A stretch of DNA of 64,000 nucleotides from Pengzhenrongella sp031582905 (GCF_031582905.1 NZ_CP133990.1:2790001-2854000), one strand, 5' to 3'; positions 39,547 to 50,911 are shown, counted from the stretch's first letter. Notes: a model not told the origin generated them from the sequence alone. Translations and numbers: made by a program.

Positions 39547-39628
39547 CGCTCCCTCTCCGCCTGCTCACCGCCGACGGCGGTCACGCCGCCGGCACTCCCG
39601 GGTCAACGCCTCGCGCGGCCTGATCCTT

Positions 39629-39650
39629 CCCGGCGCGGTCCCGCGCCGGG
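39629..39650 (-). terminator. Hairpin downstream of the receiver gene
   Basis: A 9-bp perfect stem (CCCGGCGCG, loop GTCC, CGCGCCGGG) 59 bases past the receiver stop on the minus strand and 83 bases before the PAC2 start. Confidence 0.5.
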
Positions 39651-39708
39651 CCGCCCCGCGCCGCACGTGCTCGCCGAGCCGCACGTGCTCACCCGACCCG
39701 CCGGGTGG

Positions 39709-40149
39709 TCACCGACCCGGCAGGCGCACCACGGAGACGAAGAACTCGTCGATCTGCCGGACGACGTCGATGAACCGGTCGAAGTCGACCGGCTTGGTCA
39801 CGTAGGCGTTCGCGTGCAGCGTGTAGCTGCGCAGCACGTCCTCCTCCGCCTCCGACGTCGTCAGCACCACCACGGGGATCCGGCGCAGCTCGTCGTCCTC
39901 CTTGAGCGCCTGCAGCACCTCGCGCCCGTCCATCCGGGGCAGGTTGAGGTCCAGCAGCACCAGGTCCGGGGTGGGGGCGTCGGCGTACGGCCCCTCCTTG
40001 CGCAGGTACTCCATCGCGCTGACGCCGTCGCTGACGACGGCGAGCCGGTTGGCGACCTTGTTGTCCGCGAACGCCTCGCGGGTCATGAGCACGTCGCCGG
40101 GGTCGTCCTCGACCAGCAGGACGTCGATCACCTTGGGCACGGGGGGCAT
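39709..40149 (-). CDS. Single-domain response regulator (Rcp1/CheY type)
   Basis: A 146-residue stand-alone receiver. The acidic pocket is LLVEDDPGDV (E14, D15, D16), the phosphoacceptor D67 is in LVLLDLNLPRMDG, and the switch residues are in VVLTTSEAEED and YVTKPVD. The extended loop YLRKEGPYADAPTPDL is typical of receivers paired with phytochrome-like kinases (Rcp1 group). It has no output domain. It follows the histidine kinase by 11 bases and probably receives its phosphate. Confidence 0.92.
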   Translation of the reverse strand: MPPVPKVIDVLLVEDDPGDVLMTREAFADNKVANRLAVVSDGVSAMEYLRKEGPYADAPTPDLVLLDLNLPRMDGREVLQALKEDDELRRIPVVVLTTSEAEEDVLRSYTLHANAYVTKPVDFDRFIDVVRQIDEFFVSVVRLPGR

Positions 40150-40160
40150 GGCAGGTCCTC

Positions 40161-41844
<1,684 letters not shown>

Positions 41845-41848
<4 letters not shown>

Positions 41849-43035
41849 GGCGTGCCCCCGGCCCAGCCGAGGACGACCGCCGCGGCGTCGTCGGCGAGCT
41901 GGCCGCCGTGGCGGCGCCGCACCTGGGCGATGACGTCCTCGACGAGACTCGGGGTGCCCTGGGTCAGGGCGTCGTCGACGACCTCGACGAGCCCGGCCTT
42001 GCCGATGCGCCCGCCGTCGACCGTCGCCTCGATGATGCCGTCGGTGTACATCATGAGCCGCCACCGGTCGCCGAGGTCGAGGCGCTGCGGCTCCCAGTCG
42101 CCGGGCACCGGGACGCCGATGGCCCGGCCCCGACGGTCGGGCGGCAGCAGGCGGCTCGGCGGCCCGAGCAGCAGCGGCACGGGGTGGCCGGCGTTGTACA
42201 GGTCGGCCGAGCGCCGGCTCGGGGCGACCTCGAGCATGGCCGCGGTCGTGAAGATCTCCTCCGCCCACCGCTCGGCGGCGAGCACCCGCTCGAGCAGCGG
42301 CAGGATCGAGCCGGTGGGGGTCCCGGCGAGCACGAGGGTGCGCCACGCGGTGCGCAGCGTCGCGCCCAGCGCGGCGGCGTCCGGGCCGTGACCGCACACG
42401 TCGCCGACGATGGCCAGCACCCGACCGTCCGGACGCTCGACGACGTCGTAGAAGTCGCCACCGAGGAGCCCGTCGCGGCCGGCGCGGTAGCCGACGCCGA
42501 CCTCGAGGCTCGCGTCCAGGACGGCGGGGACGGGCAGGAGCGCCCGCTCGAGCCGGGCGGTCTCCTCCGCGCGGACCTGGCTGCGGTACAGCGCGCGCTC
42601 GGTGGCCTCCGAGCGCCGCCGCTGGACGGCGTACCGGACGGAGCGGCCGAGCATGCCGGCGTCGGCCTCGCCCTTGACGAGGTAGTCCTGCGCGCCGGCC
42701 GCGAGCGCCTGGAGGCCGAGGTCGGTGCCGCTCAGGCCGGTGAGCACGACGACCGCGGGCGCACCGGCGGCGAGCAGTCGCTGCAGACCGCCGAGACCGA
42801 CGGCGTCGGGCAGTCCGAGGTCGAGCAGCACGCAGTCGACGTCGAGGGCGCCGAGCGCCTCGTCGAGCGAGCGGGTGCGGTGCAGGTCGACGGACATCCC
42901 GGCGTCGGCGAGCAGCTCCTCGACGAGCACGGCGTCGCCCTCGTCGTCCTCGACGAGCAGGACACGGATCGGCGCACCCCCGTCGCACTGCTGCTCACGC
43001 CCGTCCCCCGCCGTCGTCGACCCCGGTCGGAGCAT
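41845..43035 (-). CDS. Receiver-PP2C phosphatase (RsbU-like) fusion
   Basis: A 396-residue two-domain protein. The receiver (about residues 24-140) has IRVLLVEDDEGDAVLVEELL and a phosphoacceptor Asp in CVLLDLGLPDA. A short helical linker leads to a PP2C/SpoIIE-type Ser/Thr phosphatase with metal-site motifs GGDFYDVVE, IVGDVCGHGPDAA and MMYTDGIIEA. In known RsbU systems such phosphatases dephosphorylate an anti-anti-sigma factor, but no such partner is in the window. The start at 43035 is provisional because no clear ribosome site is seen. Confidence 0.9.
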
Positions 43036-43101
43036 ACGGGCGGGCCGGTGCCGCCCGGGACGGGCACGACACGCCGAGATGGACGCCGCCCGGCCGTGGC
43101 G

Positions 43102-43107
43102 GATAAT
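43102..43107 (+). promoter_or_regulatory. Candidate -10 box for the HelR-like gene
   Basis: GATAAT stands 65 bases upstream of the helicase ATG in an otherwise very GC-rich gap. No convincing -35 was found. A rifamycin-associated element, known upstream of some helR genes, was looked for by eye and not seen. Confidence 0.35.
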
Positions 43108-43172
43108 GGACGGCCGCCTCGGAGGGGCGGTCGGTCCCACGGGCCGGGGAGCCGGCACCGGAGGGCGGGACG

Positions 43173-45422
43173 ATGGCAGGCCACGAGGCCGAGCTGCGCA
43201 GCGAGCAGGAGCGCGTCGACGCTCTCTACGCACGACTGGACGCGCTGCGTGCCCACCAGCGCGAGCGGCTGCGCGAGGTGCGCCTCGGCGGACCGTCCGG
43301 CTCCCCGCAGAACCGCAGCGAGCGCGACGCCTTCGCGACGCTGTACGAGGACCGCGTCGCCCAGCTCGAGGCGGTCGAGGACCGCCTGGCGTTCGGCCGG
43401 CTCGACCTCGAGGACGGCACGCAGCGCTACATCGGCCGCATCGGCCTGACCGACGAGCAGCAGACGACGATGCTCACGGACTGGCGCGCACCCGCCGCCC
43501 AGGCCTTCTACCGCGCGACCGCCGCACACCGCGACGACGTCGTCCGGCGGCGGCACCTGGTCACGCGGGGCCGGTCGGTCACCGGCATCGAGGACGAGGT
43601 GCTCGACCTCGCCGCGCTCGACGGCGCCGACGACGCCGCGCTGTCCGGCCTCACCGGCGAGGGGGCCCTGCTCGCGGCGCTGGCGGCCGGGCGCACCGGG
43701 CGGATGGGCGACATCGTCGCGACCATCCAGGCGGAGCAGGACGCGATCATCCGCTCGGACCTCGCCGGTGCGCTGGTCGTGCAGGGCGGCCCGGGGACCG
43801 GGAAGACCGCCGTCGCGCTGCACCGGGCGGCCTACCTGCTGTACGCGCACCGCCGCGTGCTGGAGCGCTCGGGCGTGCTGCTCATCGGCCCCAGCGCGGT
43901 CTTCCTGCGCTACATCGACCAGGTGCTGCCGTCGCTCGGCGAGACCGGGGTCGTCACCACCACGATCGCCGACCTGTACCCGGGCATCGAGGTGCGCGGG
44001 GACGACGAGGAGGCGGTCGCCGAGGTCAAGGGCCGGGCGCTCATGGCGGGCGTCGTCGCGCGCGCCGTCCGGCAGCGTCAGCGGGTGCCGGCCGAGGCGC
44101 AGGAGGTCAAGGTCGAGGGCCGCGTGGTGGTGATCACCCCGCGCGACGTGGCGGACGCGATGGCCCGCGCCCGGCGCAACCACCGGCCGCACAACGTGGC
44201 CCGCGTGACGTTCGTGCGCGAGATGCTCGCGAAGCTCGCCGACCAGTACGTGGAGCAGCTCGGCTACCCCGTCCCGGCCGACGAGCGCGGGGAGATCCTC
44301 GAGGAGCTGCGCACCACGCGCGAGATCCGGATCGCGCTCAACCTGGCCTGGATGCCGCTGACCCCGCAGCGCCTGGTCGAGGACCTGTACACCAAGCCGC
44401 ACCGGCTCGCCGCGGCGGCGTCGGAGCTGTCCCGCCGGGACCGGGCGCTGCTCGCGCGCGAGCCCGGTGCCCCGTGGACCGCGGCCGACGTGCCGCTGCT
44501 CGACGAGGCCGCCGAGCTGCTGGGCGAGGACGACCAGGCCGCGCGCGCCCAGGCCCGCGCCGACGCCGAGCGGCGCACCGCCGAGGTCGACTACGCGCGC
44601 CGGGTGCTCCAGTCGTCGGGGAACGCGGGCCTGGTGTCCGCGGAGCTGCTCGCCGACCGGTTCGCGAGCAGCGGCCCACGGCTGACCACCGCCGAGCGTG
44701 CGGCGGCGGACCGCACGTGGACGTACGGGCACGTCGTCGTCGACGAGGCGCAGGAGCTGTCCGCGATGGCGTGGCGCATGCTGCTGCGGCGGGTGCCGAC
44801 GCGGTCGATGACCATCGTGGGCGACGTCGCCCAGACCACCGCCCGGGCCGGGGCGCGCTCGTGGCGCGGCATGCTCGACCCGGTGCTGCGCAGCTCGTGG
44901 CGGATGTCGGAGCTCACGGTGAACTACCGCACGCCCGCCGCCGTGGCGGACGCCGCGCAGAGCGTCGCCCGCGCCGCCGAGCTGCCGGTCAGCACGCTGC
45001 GGTCGGCGCGCGAGGTCCCCGGGGCGCTCGCCGTGACCCGGGTCGGGTCGCCGGACGACCTGGTGCAGGGCGTCGTCCGCGGCGCCGCCACCGCCCTCGG
45101 CGAGGTCGACGACGTCGCCGACGGCGGCCGGGTCGCGGTGGTCGTCCCGCAGCGCCTGGTCGAGCCCGTCCGGGCCGCGGCCCGGGCGGCAGGTCTCGGC
45201 GAGGCGCTGGGCTCCGGCACGGCCGCGCTGGACGCCCCGCTCGTCGTCCTGACCCCGCGCCAGGCGAAGGGCCTCGAGTTCGACGTGGTGGTGCTGGCCG
45301 AGCCCGCGGAGGTGCTCGCCGCGAGCGCCGGCGACCTCTACGTGGCGATGACCCGGCCGACCCGCCGGCTGGGGGTGGTCCACCACGAGCCGCTGCCCGA
45401 GGGATGGCCGACGTCGGTGTGA
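43173..45422 (+). CDS. HelR/HelD-like RNA polymerase recycling ATPase
   Basis: A 749-residue UvrD-like superfamily 1 ATPase. The N-terminal antiparallel coiled coil (LRSEQERVDALYARLDALRA) and secondary-channel arm precede a 1A domain with Walker A VQGGPGTGKTAVALHRAAYL. Walker B is VVVDEAQELSAMAWRMLLRR, and motif III SMTIVGDVAQTT follows. A C-terminal PRQAKGLEFDVVVL and YVAMTRPTRRLG (motifs V and VI) complete it. HelD and HelR proteins strip stalled RNA polymerase from DNA, and HelR can confer rifamycin tolerance. Size and motifs fit HelR rather than a DNA-repair UvrD, but the assignment is by family. GGAGGG precedes the ATG. Confidence 0.85.
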   Translation: MAGHEAELRSEQERVDALYARLDALRAHQRERLREVRLGGPSGSPQNRSERDAFATLYEDRVAQLEAVEDRLAFGRLDLEDGTQRYIGRIGLTDEQQTTMLTDWRAPAAQAFYRATAAHRDDVVRRRHLVTRGRSVTGIEDEVLDLAALDGADDAALSGLTGEGALLAALAAGRTGRMGDIVATIQAEQDAIIRSDLAGALVVQGGPGTGKTAVALHRAAYLLYAHRRVLERSGVLLIGPSAVFLRYIDQVLPSLGETGVVTTTIADLYPGIEVRGDDEEAVAEVKGRALMAGVVARAVRQRQRVPAEAQEVKVEGRVVVITPRDVADAMARARRNHRPHNVARVTFVREMLAKLADQYVEQLGYPVPADERGEILEELRTTREIRIALNLAWMPLTPQRLVEDLYTKPHRLAAAASELSRRDRALLAREPGAPWTAADVPLLDEAAELLGEDDQAARAQARADAERRTAEVDYARRVLQSSGNAGLVSAELLADRFASSGPRLTTAERAAADRTWTYGHVVVDEAQELSAMAWRMLLRRVPTRSMTIVGDVAQTTARAGARSWRGMLDPVLRSSWRMSELTVNYRTPAAVADAAQSVARAAELPVSTLRSAREVPGALAVTRVGSPDDLVQGVVRGAATALGEVDDVADGGRVAVVVPQRLVEPVRAAARAAGLGEALGSGTAALDAPLVVLTPRQAKGLEFDVVVLAEPAEVLAASAGDLYVAMTRPTRRLGVVHHEPLPEGWPTSV

Positions 45423-45502
45423 GCGGCGCCGCACGACCGTCCGCCAGTCCGAGGGGCGGGACCGGATTGGTCCGGTCCGCGGACACGGCGCACCATAGGG
45501 GC

Positions 45503-46702
45503 GTGCTCCGCGCCCTCCTCCTCGAGAACCTGCATCCCCTCGCCTCGACCATCCTGGCCTCACAGGGGATCGAGGTGACCACCCGGACCGGTGCGCTGGA
45601 CGAGGACGAGCTCATCGAGGCCCTCGACGGGGTCCACCTGCTCGGCATCCGCTCCAAGACCCAGGTCACCGACCGGGTGGTGGCAGCGGCGCCGGACCTG
45701 CTCGCGATCGGCGCCTACTGCATCGGCACGAACCAGATCGACCTCGCCGCCGCCGCGTCGCGCGGGGTCGCGGCGTTCAACGCCCCGTTCTCCAACACGC
45801 GTTCGGTCGTGGAGATCGCGCTCGCCGAGATCATCGCCCTCACCCGGCGGCTGACGGTCCTGGACCGCGCGATGCACGACGGGATCTGGGAGAAGTCGGC
45901 GACCGGCTCGCACGAGGTGCGCGGTCGCACGCTCGGCATCATCGGGTACGGCAACATCGGCACCCAGCTGTCGGTGCTCGCCGAGAACCTCGGCATGTCG
46001 GTGATCTTCTACGACACCGCCGAGAAGCTCGCGCTCGGCAACGCGCGCCGCATGGACAGCCTCGACGAGCTGCTCGAGGCCGCCGACGTCGTGACGCTGC
46101 ACGTCGACGGGCGCAGCGGGAACGCGGGGCTGTTCGGCGCCGACCAGTTCGCCCGGATGAAGCCCGGCGCGATCTTCCTCAACCTCTCGCGCGGGTTCGT
46201 CGTGGACTACGCCGCACTGCGGGACGCCGTGCTCTCCGGGCACGTCGCGGGCGCCGCCGTCGACGTGTTCCCGGTCGAGCCCAAGCGCCGCGGGGACGCG
46301 TTCGAGTCCGAGCTGCGCGGCCTGCCCAACGTCATCCTGACCCCCCACACCGGCGGGTCGACCGAGGAGGCGCAGGAGGCGATCGGCCAGTTCGTGTCGA
46401 ACAAGATGCGCGACTACCTCGCGACCGGCACGACGACGCTGAGCGTCAACCTGCCCAACCTCGCCCTCGACCAGGGCACCGGGATCCAGCGCATCGCGCA
46501 CCTGCACCGCAACACGCCCGGTGTGCTCGCGGCGGTCAACGCGACCCTGGCCGAGCACGGCGTCAACATCGAGGGCCAGCTGCTGGGGACCCGCGGGGAC
46601 ATCGGCTACGTGGTCACGGACGTCAACTCCGACGTCGCCCCGGACGCCGTCGAGGCGCTGCTCCGCATGCCCCAGACAGTGCGCCTGCGCGTGCTGTCCT
46701 GA
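45503..46702 (+). CDS. serA: D-3-phosphoglycerate dehydrogenase with ACT domain
   Basis: The first enzyme of serine biosynthesis, 399 residues, of the shorter E. coli type (no intervening domain). It has IGAYCIGTNQIDLAAAASRG, the NAD motif LGIIGYGNIGTQLSVLAENL, LNLSRGFVVDYAALRDAVLS, VFPVEPKRRGD and the His-containing NVILTPHTGGSTEEAQEAIG. A C-terminal ACT domain (RIAHLHRNTPGVLAAVNATL) probably gives serine feedback. The start is GTG at 45503. Mycobacterial SerA is longer, so this is the other lineage. Confidence 0.95.
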   Translation: MLRALLLENLHPLASTILASQGIEVTTRTGALDEDELIEALDGVHLLGIRSKTQVTDRVVAAAPDLLAIGAYCIGTNQIDLAAAASRGVAAFNAPFSNTRSVVEIALAEIIALTRRLTVLDRAMHDGIWEKSATGSHEVRGRTLGIIGYGNIGTQLSVLAENLGMSVIFYDTAEKLALGNARRMDSLDELLEAADVVTLHVDGRSGNAGLFGADQFARMKPGAIFLNLSRGFVVDYAALRDAVLSGHVAGAAVDVFPVEPKRRGDAFESELRGLPNVILTPHTGGSTEEAQEAIGQFVSNKMRDYLATGTTTLSVNLPNLALDQGTGIQRIAHLHRNTPGVLAAVNATLAEHGVNIEGQLLGTRGDIGYVVTDVNSDVAPDAVEALLRMPQTVRLRVLS

Positions 46703-46773
46703 CGCGCGCGGGCCTGAAGCGCGCGCTGCCCTGAAGCGCGCGGGCCGGGGCGGGCACGCGGCCCGACACAGGT

Positions 46774-46805
46774 CCGGCCCCGCACGCCGTCGGGTGCGGG
46801 GCCGG
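46774..46805. terminator. Bidirectional hairpin terminator
   Basis: A 12-bp stem (CCGGCCCCGCAC against GTGCGGGGCCGG) with an 8-base loop between the convergent serA (+) and DUF5302 (-) genes. The preceding bases 46702-46736 repeat CTGAAGCGCGCG after the serA stop. Confidence 0.7.
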
Positions 46806-46842
46806 GAGGTGCCGCGCGCGGAGCGCGGGCCGGGCGGGCGGC

Positions 46843-47042
46843 TCAGGAGGAGCCGGACCGCCGGCGGAAGGTGCGCTGGGACGGTCCGGTCGTCTCCGAC
46901 CCGTGCACGGAGCCGGTGTTCCCCGACCCTGCGCGGACCGGTGGTTGGCCGCCTTCTTGCGCTCCAGCGCCTCGCGGAACTTCGCCTTCGCGTCCTCGTT
47001 CACCGCAGCCGGCGTCGGTGCGTCCTCGTCCTGGTGCGCCAC
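46843..47042 (-). CDS. DUF5302 small protein (frame broken near 46931)
   Basis: A 66-residue basic, disordered-looking actinobacterial protein. The recognisable DUF5302 start is EDAKAKFREALERKKAANHR and the end is the conserved FRRRSGSS after a Gly/Thr/Ser spacer. The halves are in two frames joined at about 46930-46933 by one missing base. The GTG start has AGGAGG 7 bases upstream. No function is known for the family. Confidence 0.78.
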
Positions 47043-47184
47043 GTGTGCCTCCTGGGTGCGTCACTGCTGCGCCGGGACCGGCGCCCGGGTCCAGGGTGCC
47101 CGCCGCCGGGCCGGGCGACAAACGCATCGCCCCGGCGCGTGCCGCCCGGGCGCCAGCCCCTCGGACCGCTGACGGCGGCGTAGC

Positions 47185-48242
47185 GTGACGCCGGTGCACC
47201 GACCGGACCCGCAGCGCCACGACGCCCTCCCGTTCCGCCGCGCCGGCCGGTCCGGCCTGGACCTGCCCGCCGTCTCCCTCGGCCTGTGGCAGAACTTCGG
47301 CGCCGGGGACCCGGTGGCGCGCCAGCGCGACGTCGTCCTGCGCGCCGTCGACCGCGGCGTGACCCACCTCGACCTCGCGAACAACTACGGCCCGCCGCCG
47401 GGCTGGGCCGAGGAGGGCTTCGGCCGGGTCCTCGCCCGCGACCTGCGGTCGCTGCGGCACGAGCTCGTGGTGTCGACCAAGGCCGGCTACGACATGTGGC
47501 CGGGGCCCTCCGGCAGCGGCGGCTCGCGCAAGCACCTCCTCGCGTCCCTGGACCAGTCGCTGCGGCGCCTGGGCCTGGACCACGTCGACGTCTTCTACAG
47601 CCACCGCTTCGACCCGACCACCCCGCTCGAGGAGACACTCGGTGCGCTGCGCACCGCCGTCGAGTCCGGCCGGGCCGTGTACGCCGGCATCTCGTCGTAC
47701 TCGGCACGTCGCACCGCGGAGGCGCTCCGGATCGCCACCGACCTCGGGCTCACGCTCACCCTGCACCAGCCGTCGTACTCGATGCTCAACCGCTGGATCG
47801 AGCGTCCGGACGCACAGGCGGGTGACCGGTCCCTGCTGGACGTGCTCGACGACGCCGGCGTGGGGGCGATCGTCTTCTCCCCCTGGCCCAGGGGATGCTG
47901 ACCGGCAAGTACCTCGACGGCGTCCCCGCCGGCTCCCGGGCCGCACGCGGCGGGTCGCTTCGGCCGGAGTTCCTCACGCCCGAGAACCTCGAGCACGTCC
48001 GTGCCGTGGCCGGTCTCGCCGCAGCGCGCGGTCAGACCCTCGCGCAGATGGCGATCGCCTGGGCGCTGCGCGACCGCCGCGTCACCTCGGTGCTGCTGGG
48101 CGCGAGCAGCGTCGCGCAGCTGGACGAGAACCTCGCCGCGCTCGAGCGGACCGCCTTCGACGACGACGAGCTCGCCGCCATCGACGAGCACGCGGTGGAC
48201 GCGGGGGTCAACATCTGGGCGGCTCGGTCCAGCGACCTGTGA
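47185..48242 (+). CDS. Aldo/keto reductase, YghZ/Gpr type (frame broken near 47881)
   Basis: An NADPH-dependent reductase of about 352 residues. The catalytic Asp and Tyr are in HLDLANNYGPPPGWAEEGFG, Lys in ELVVSTKAGYDMWPGPSG, and His in VDVFYSHRFDPTTPLEETLG. GSGGSRKHLLASLDQSLRRL and the C-terminal SPLAQGMLTGKYLDG and VLLGASSVAQLDENLAALE are typical of the L-glyceraldehyde-3-phosphate/methylglyoxal reductase branch. Half the protein is lost as written because a C is missing at 47879-47884. Two possible GTG starts (47185, 47194) exist. Confidence 0.9.
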
Positions 48243-48339
48243 CGACGCGCCGGGGCCGACCGGCCCCGGGCCTGGGGCCTGGGGCCTGGGCCCGGGCGCA
48301 CGCCGGGTCGGAGCCACGCGCGACCGGGCTACCCGGCAG

Positions 48340-48361
48340 TAACCTACGCAACCGTAGGTTA
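48340..48361 (+). promoter_or_regulatory. Palindromic operator before the acyl-CoA ligase
   Basis: A perfect 9-bp inverted repeat TAACCTACG-CAAC-CGTAGGTTA ends 10 bases before the GTG start. It is the only AT-rich patch in the gap and includes a possible -10. This is the form of a TetR-family operator; no regulator gene is adjacent. Confidence 0.65.
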
Positions 48362-48371
48362 GCCTGACGCC

Positions 48372-50105
48372 GTGGCCGACCCCCTCGCTGACCGTCCCTG
48401 GCTCCGCTCCTACCCCGCCGGTGTCCCGGCCGAGGTCGACGTCCCGGACGAACCGCTGACCGCCGCGCTGGACCGCGCCGCCCGACGTCACGGCGACCGG
48501 GTCGCCGTCGACTTCCAGGGACGCACCACCACGTACGGCGAGCTCGCCCGCGAGGTCGACCGCGCCGCCGGCGCCCTGGCCGGCCTCGGGGTGCGCGCGG
48601 GCGACCGGGTCGCGATCGCGCTGCCCAACTGCACCGCGCACGTCGTCGCGTTCTACGCGGTCCTGCGCCTGGGCGCCGTCGTGGTCGAGCACAACCCGAC
48701 GTACACCGCGGAGGAGCTCGCGCACCAGCTCGCCGACTCCGGTGCGGTCGTCGCGATCTGCTGGCAGCGCACCGCGGGCGAGGTGGCACGCATCCGGTCA
48801 CGGACCGCCGTCCGCACGGTGGTCGCCGTCGACCTCGCCCGCGACCTGCCACCGCTCAAGCGGCTCGCCCTGCGCCTGCCCGTCGCCCGGGCACGCGCCA
48901 CGCGCGCCCAGCTGCAGGCGCCGGTCCCGGCAGGCTGCCCGGACTGGCACACGCTCGTGCGGCAGGCCGCCCCCGTGCCCGACGACGTCGCGCGGCCTCG
49001 CTCCGGCGACACCGCGCTCCTGCAGTACACCGGGGGGACGACGGGGACCCCGAAGGCCGCGGTGCTCACGCACCGCAACCTGGTCGCCAACGCGCTGCAG
49101 GGCGCGGCGTGGGCGGGTCTGCGCGACGGCGAGGAGACCGTCTTCGGGATCCTGCCGTTCTTCCACGCCTTCGGTCTGACCCTGTGCCTGACGTTCGCGA
49201 CCCGCATCGGTGCGACGCTGGTCGCCTTCCCGAAGTTCGACCCGGAGGCGGTCGTCGCCGCGCAGGCGCGCCGCCCGGCGACCTTCCTGCCCGGGGTGGC
49301 GCCGATGTTCGACCGCATCGCGACCGTCGCCGAGACGACCGGCGCCGACCTCACGTCGGTGCGGGTCGCGTTCGCCGGGGCGATGCCCGTGCCCGCGTCG
49401 ACCGCCGCGCGCTGGGAGGCGCTCACCGGCGGCCTGCTCATCGAGGGGTACGGCATGACGGAGACCTCGCCGGTGGCGCTCGGCAACCCGTGCTCGCCCG
49501 ACCGCCGGCCGGGGACGCTGGGCCTGCCGTTCCCCAGCACCCGCATCCGCGTCGTGGACGTGGACGACCCGACCTGCGACGTCGAGCCGGGCGAGCGTGG
49601 CGAGCTGCTCGTCGCCGGCCCGCAGGTCTTCGCCGGCTACTGGAACCGTCCGGAGGAGACCGCCGGATCGCTGCTGCCGGGCGGGTGGCTGCGCACGGGG
49701 GACATCGTCGTGGTCGACGACGCCGGGTCGGCGACCCTCGTCGACCGCTCCAAGGAGATGATCATCACCGGCGGCTTCAAGGTGTACCCGTCGCAGGTCG
49801 AGGACCACCTGCGGGCGATGCCCGGCGTCGCGGACGCCGCCGTGGTGGGCCTGCCCGGCGGTGAGCTCGGCGAGACGGTCGCGGCCGCCGTGGTGCTCGC
49901 CCCCGGCGCCGGCGCCCCGGACCTGGCTGCCGTCCGCGCGTGGTGCGAGCAGCGCCTCGCGCGCTACGCGGTCCCCCGGCGCGTCGACGTCGTCGCCGAG
50001 CTGCCCCGGTCCCCCATCGGCAAGGTGCTGCGCCGAGTGGTCCGCGAGCGGCTGCTCGGCCAGGCCCCGGGCGACCCGACCGAGGCCGGCCGGACCGCGA
50101 GCTGA
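48372..50105 (+). CDS. Long-chain fatty acid--CoA ligase (FadD-like)
   Basis: A 577-residue ANL superfamily adenylate-forming enzyme that activates fatty acids to acyl-CoA. It has the AMP motif LLQYTGGTTGTPKAAVLTHR (about residues 216-235), FHAFGLTLCL, EGYGMTETSPVALGNPCSPD, WLRTGDIVVVDD, and the hinge and C-terminal catalytic lysine region DRSKEMIITGGFKVYPSQVE and RSPIGKVLRR. It is uninterrupted. The GTG lacks a Shine-Dalgarno, so the message may be leaderless or the start slightly off. The palindrome at 48340 is likely to regulate it. Confidence 0.93.
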   Translation: MADPLADRPWLRSYPAGVPAEVDVPDEPLTAALDRAARRHGDRVAVDFQGRTTTYGELAREVDRAAGALAGLGVRAGDRVAIALPNCTAHVVAFYAVLRLGAVVVEHNPTYTAEELAHQLADSGAVVAICWQRTAGEVARIRSRTAVRTVVAVDLARDLPPLKRLALRLPVARARATRAQLQAPVPAGCPDWHTLVRQAAPVPDDVARPRSGDTALLQYTGGTTGTPKAAVLTHRNLVANALQGAAWAGLRDGEETVFGILPFFHAFGLTLCLTFATRIGATLVAFPKFDPEAVVAAQARRPATFLPGVAPMFDRIATVAETTGADLTSVRVAFAGAMPVPASTAARWEALTGGLLIEGYGMTETSPVALGNPCSPDRRPGTLGLPFPSTRIRVVDVDDPTCDVEPGERGELLVAGPQVFAGYWNRPEETAGSLLPGGWLRTGDIVVVDDAGSATLVDRSKEMIITGGFKVYPSQVEDHLRAMPGVADAAVVGLPGGELGETVAAAVVLAPGAGAPDLAAVRAWCEQRLARYAVPRRVDVVAELPRSPIGKVLRRVVRERLLGQAPGDPTEAGRTAS

Positions 50106-50112
50106 CGTCCGC

Positions 50113-50706
50113 TCAGCGGGCGGGCTCGGTCGCCGGCGAGCCGCTGCCGGTCGTGCCGGCGGTGGCGTCCGACGCCCCGTGGGCGGAGCCTGCGTCGTCG
50201 GTCACGGGGTCGCCGGAGCCCGCGTCGGACAACGGCGAGCCGGCGTCGACGGCGGACGCCTCGTGCTCGGCGCGGAGCACGGTGATGGCCGCCTCGAAGT
50301 CGTCCAGCGAGTCGAACGCCTGGTAGACGCTCGCGAAGCGCAGGTAGGCGACCTCGTCCAGGTCGCGCAGCGGACCGAGGATCGTCAGCCCGATCTCGTA
50401 CGCGTCCAGCTCGGCACTGCCGGTGCTGCGGATCATCTCCTCGACCCGCTGGGCGAGCAGGGCGAGGTCGTCCTCGGACACCGGACGCCCCTGGCACGCC
50501 TTGCGCACGCCGTTGACGATCTTCTCGCGGCTGAAGGGCTCGGTGGCGCCGGACCGCTTGACGACCGACAGGCTCGCGGTCTCCACGGTGGTGAACCGGC
50601 GACTGCACTGCGGGCACTGCCGACGCCGGCGGATGGACGACCCGTCGTCGGAGGTCCGGGAGTCGACGACCCGCGAGTCGGCGTGACGGCAGAACGGGCA
50701 GTGCAC
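50113..50706 (-). CDS. nrdR: Transcriptional repressor NrdR
   Basis: A zinc-finger/ATP-cone repressor of ribonucleotide reductase genes, 197 residues from the GTG at 50706 (VHCPFC), which has GGAGG 7 bases upstream. The N-terminal ribbon has CPFC, then CPQCSRRFTTVE. The ATP cone contains VVKRSGATEPFSREKIVNGV. A C-terminal tail of about 45 Ser/Ala/Gly/Asp residues goes beyond the usual 150-residue length and looks disordered. No cobalamin riboswitch was seen upstream. It lies by the division-inhibitor and lexA genes, as in M. tuberculosis. Confidence 0.93.
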   Translation of the reverse strand: MHCPFCRHADSRVVDSRTSDDGSSIRRRRQCPQCSRRFTTVETASLSVVKRSGATEPFSREKIVNGVRKACQGRPVSEDDLALLAQRVEEMIRSTGSAELDAYEIGLTILGPLRDLDEVAYLRFASVYQAFDSLDDFEAAITVLRAEHEASAVDAGSPLSDAGSGDPVTDDAGSAHGASDATAGTTGSGSPATEPAR

Positions 50707-50911
50707 AGCGGCCTCCGGCCCCTCGGAGCGGCCGGGCACCCCGATCCGATTGGTCTGGCATGTGGTGGCTGCGGCCGCTGACACCTATGACAACTGCCGC
50801 CCAACCTAGGCGGCGCCCTCCCGGGCCTGCAAGGTGCGCCCGGACCACGGCGCCGACCACACGCGCCCGTCGTGGCCCGGCGATCCGGCCGGCCCGCGCT
50901 CCGCGCGCGGG

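Noticed and set aside
43036..43172. Rifamycin-associated element upstream of the HelR-like gene
   Set aside because: No inverted repeat of the expected kind was found by eye; only a GATAAT box is present.
50707..50911. Cobalamin riboswitch or NrdR box upstream of nrdR
   Set aside because: No B12-box-like core or clear NrdR palindrome could be recognised, so none is called.
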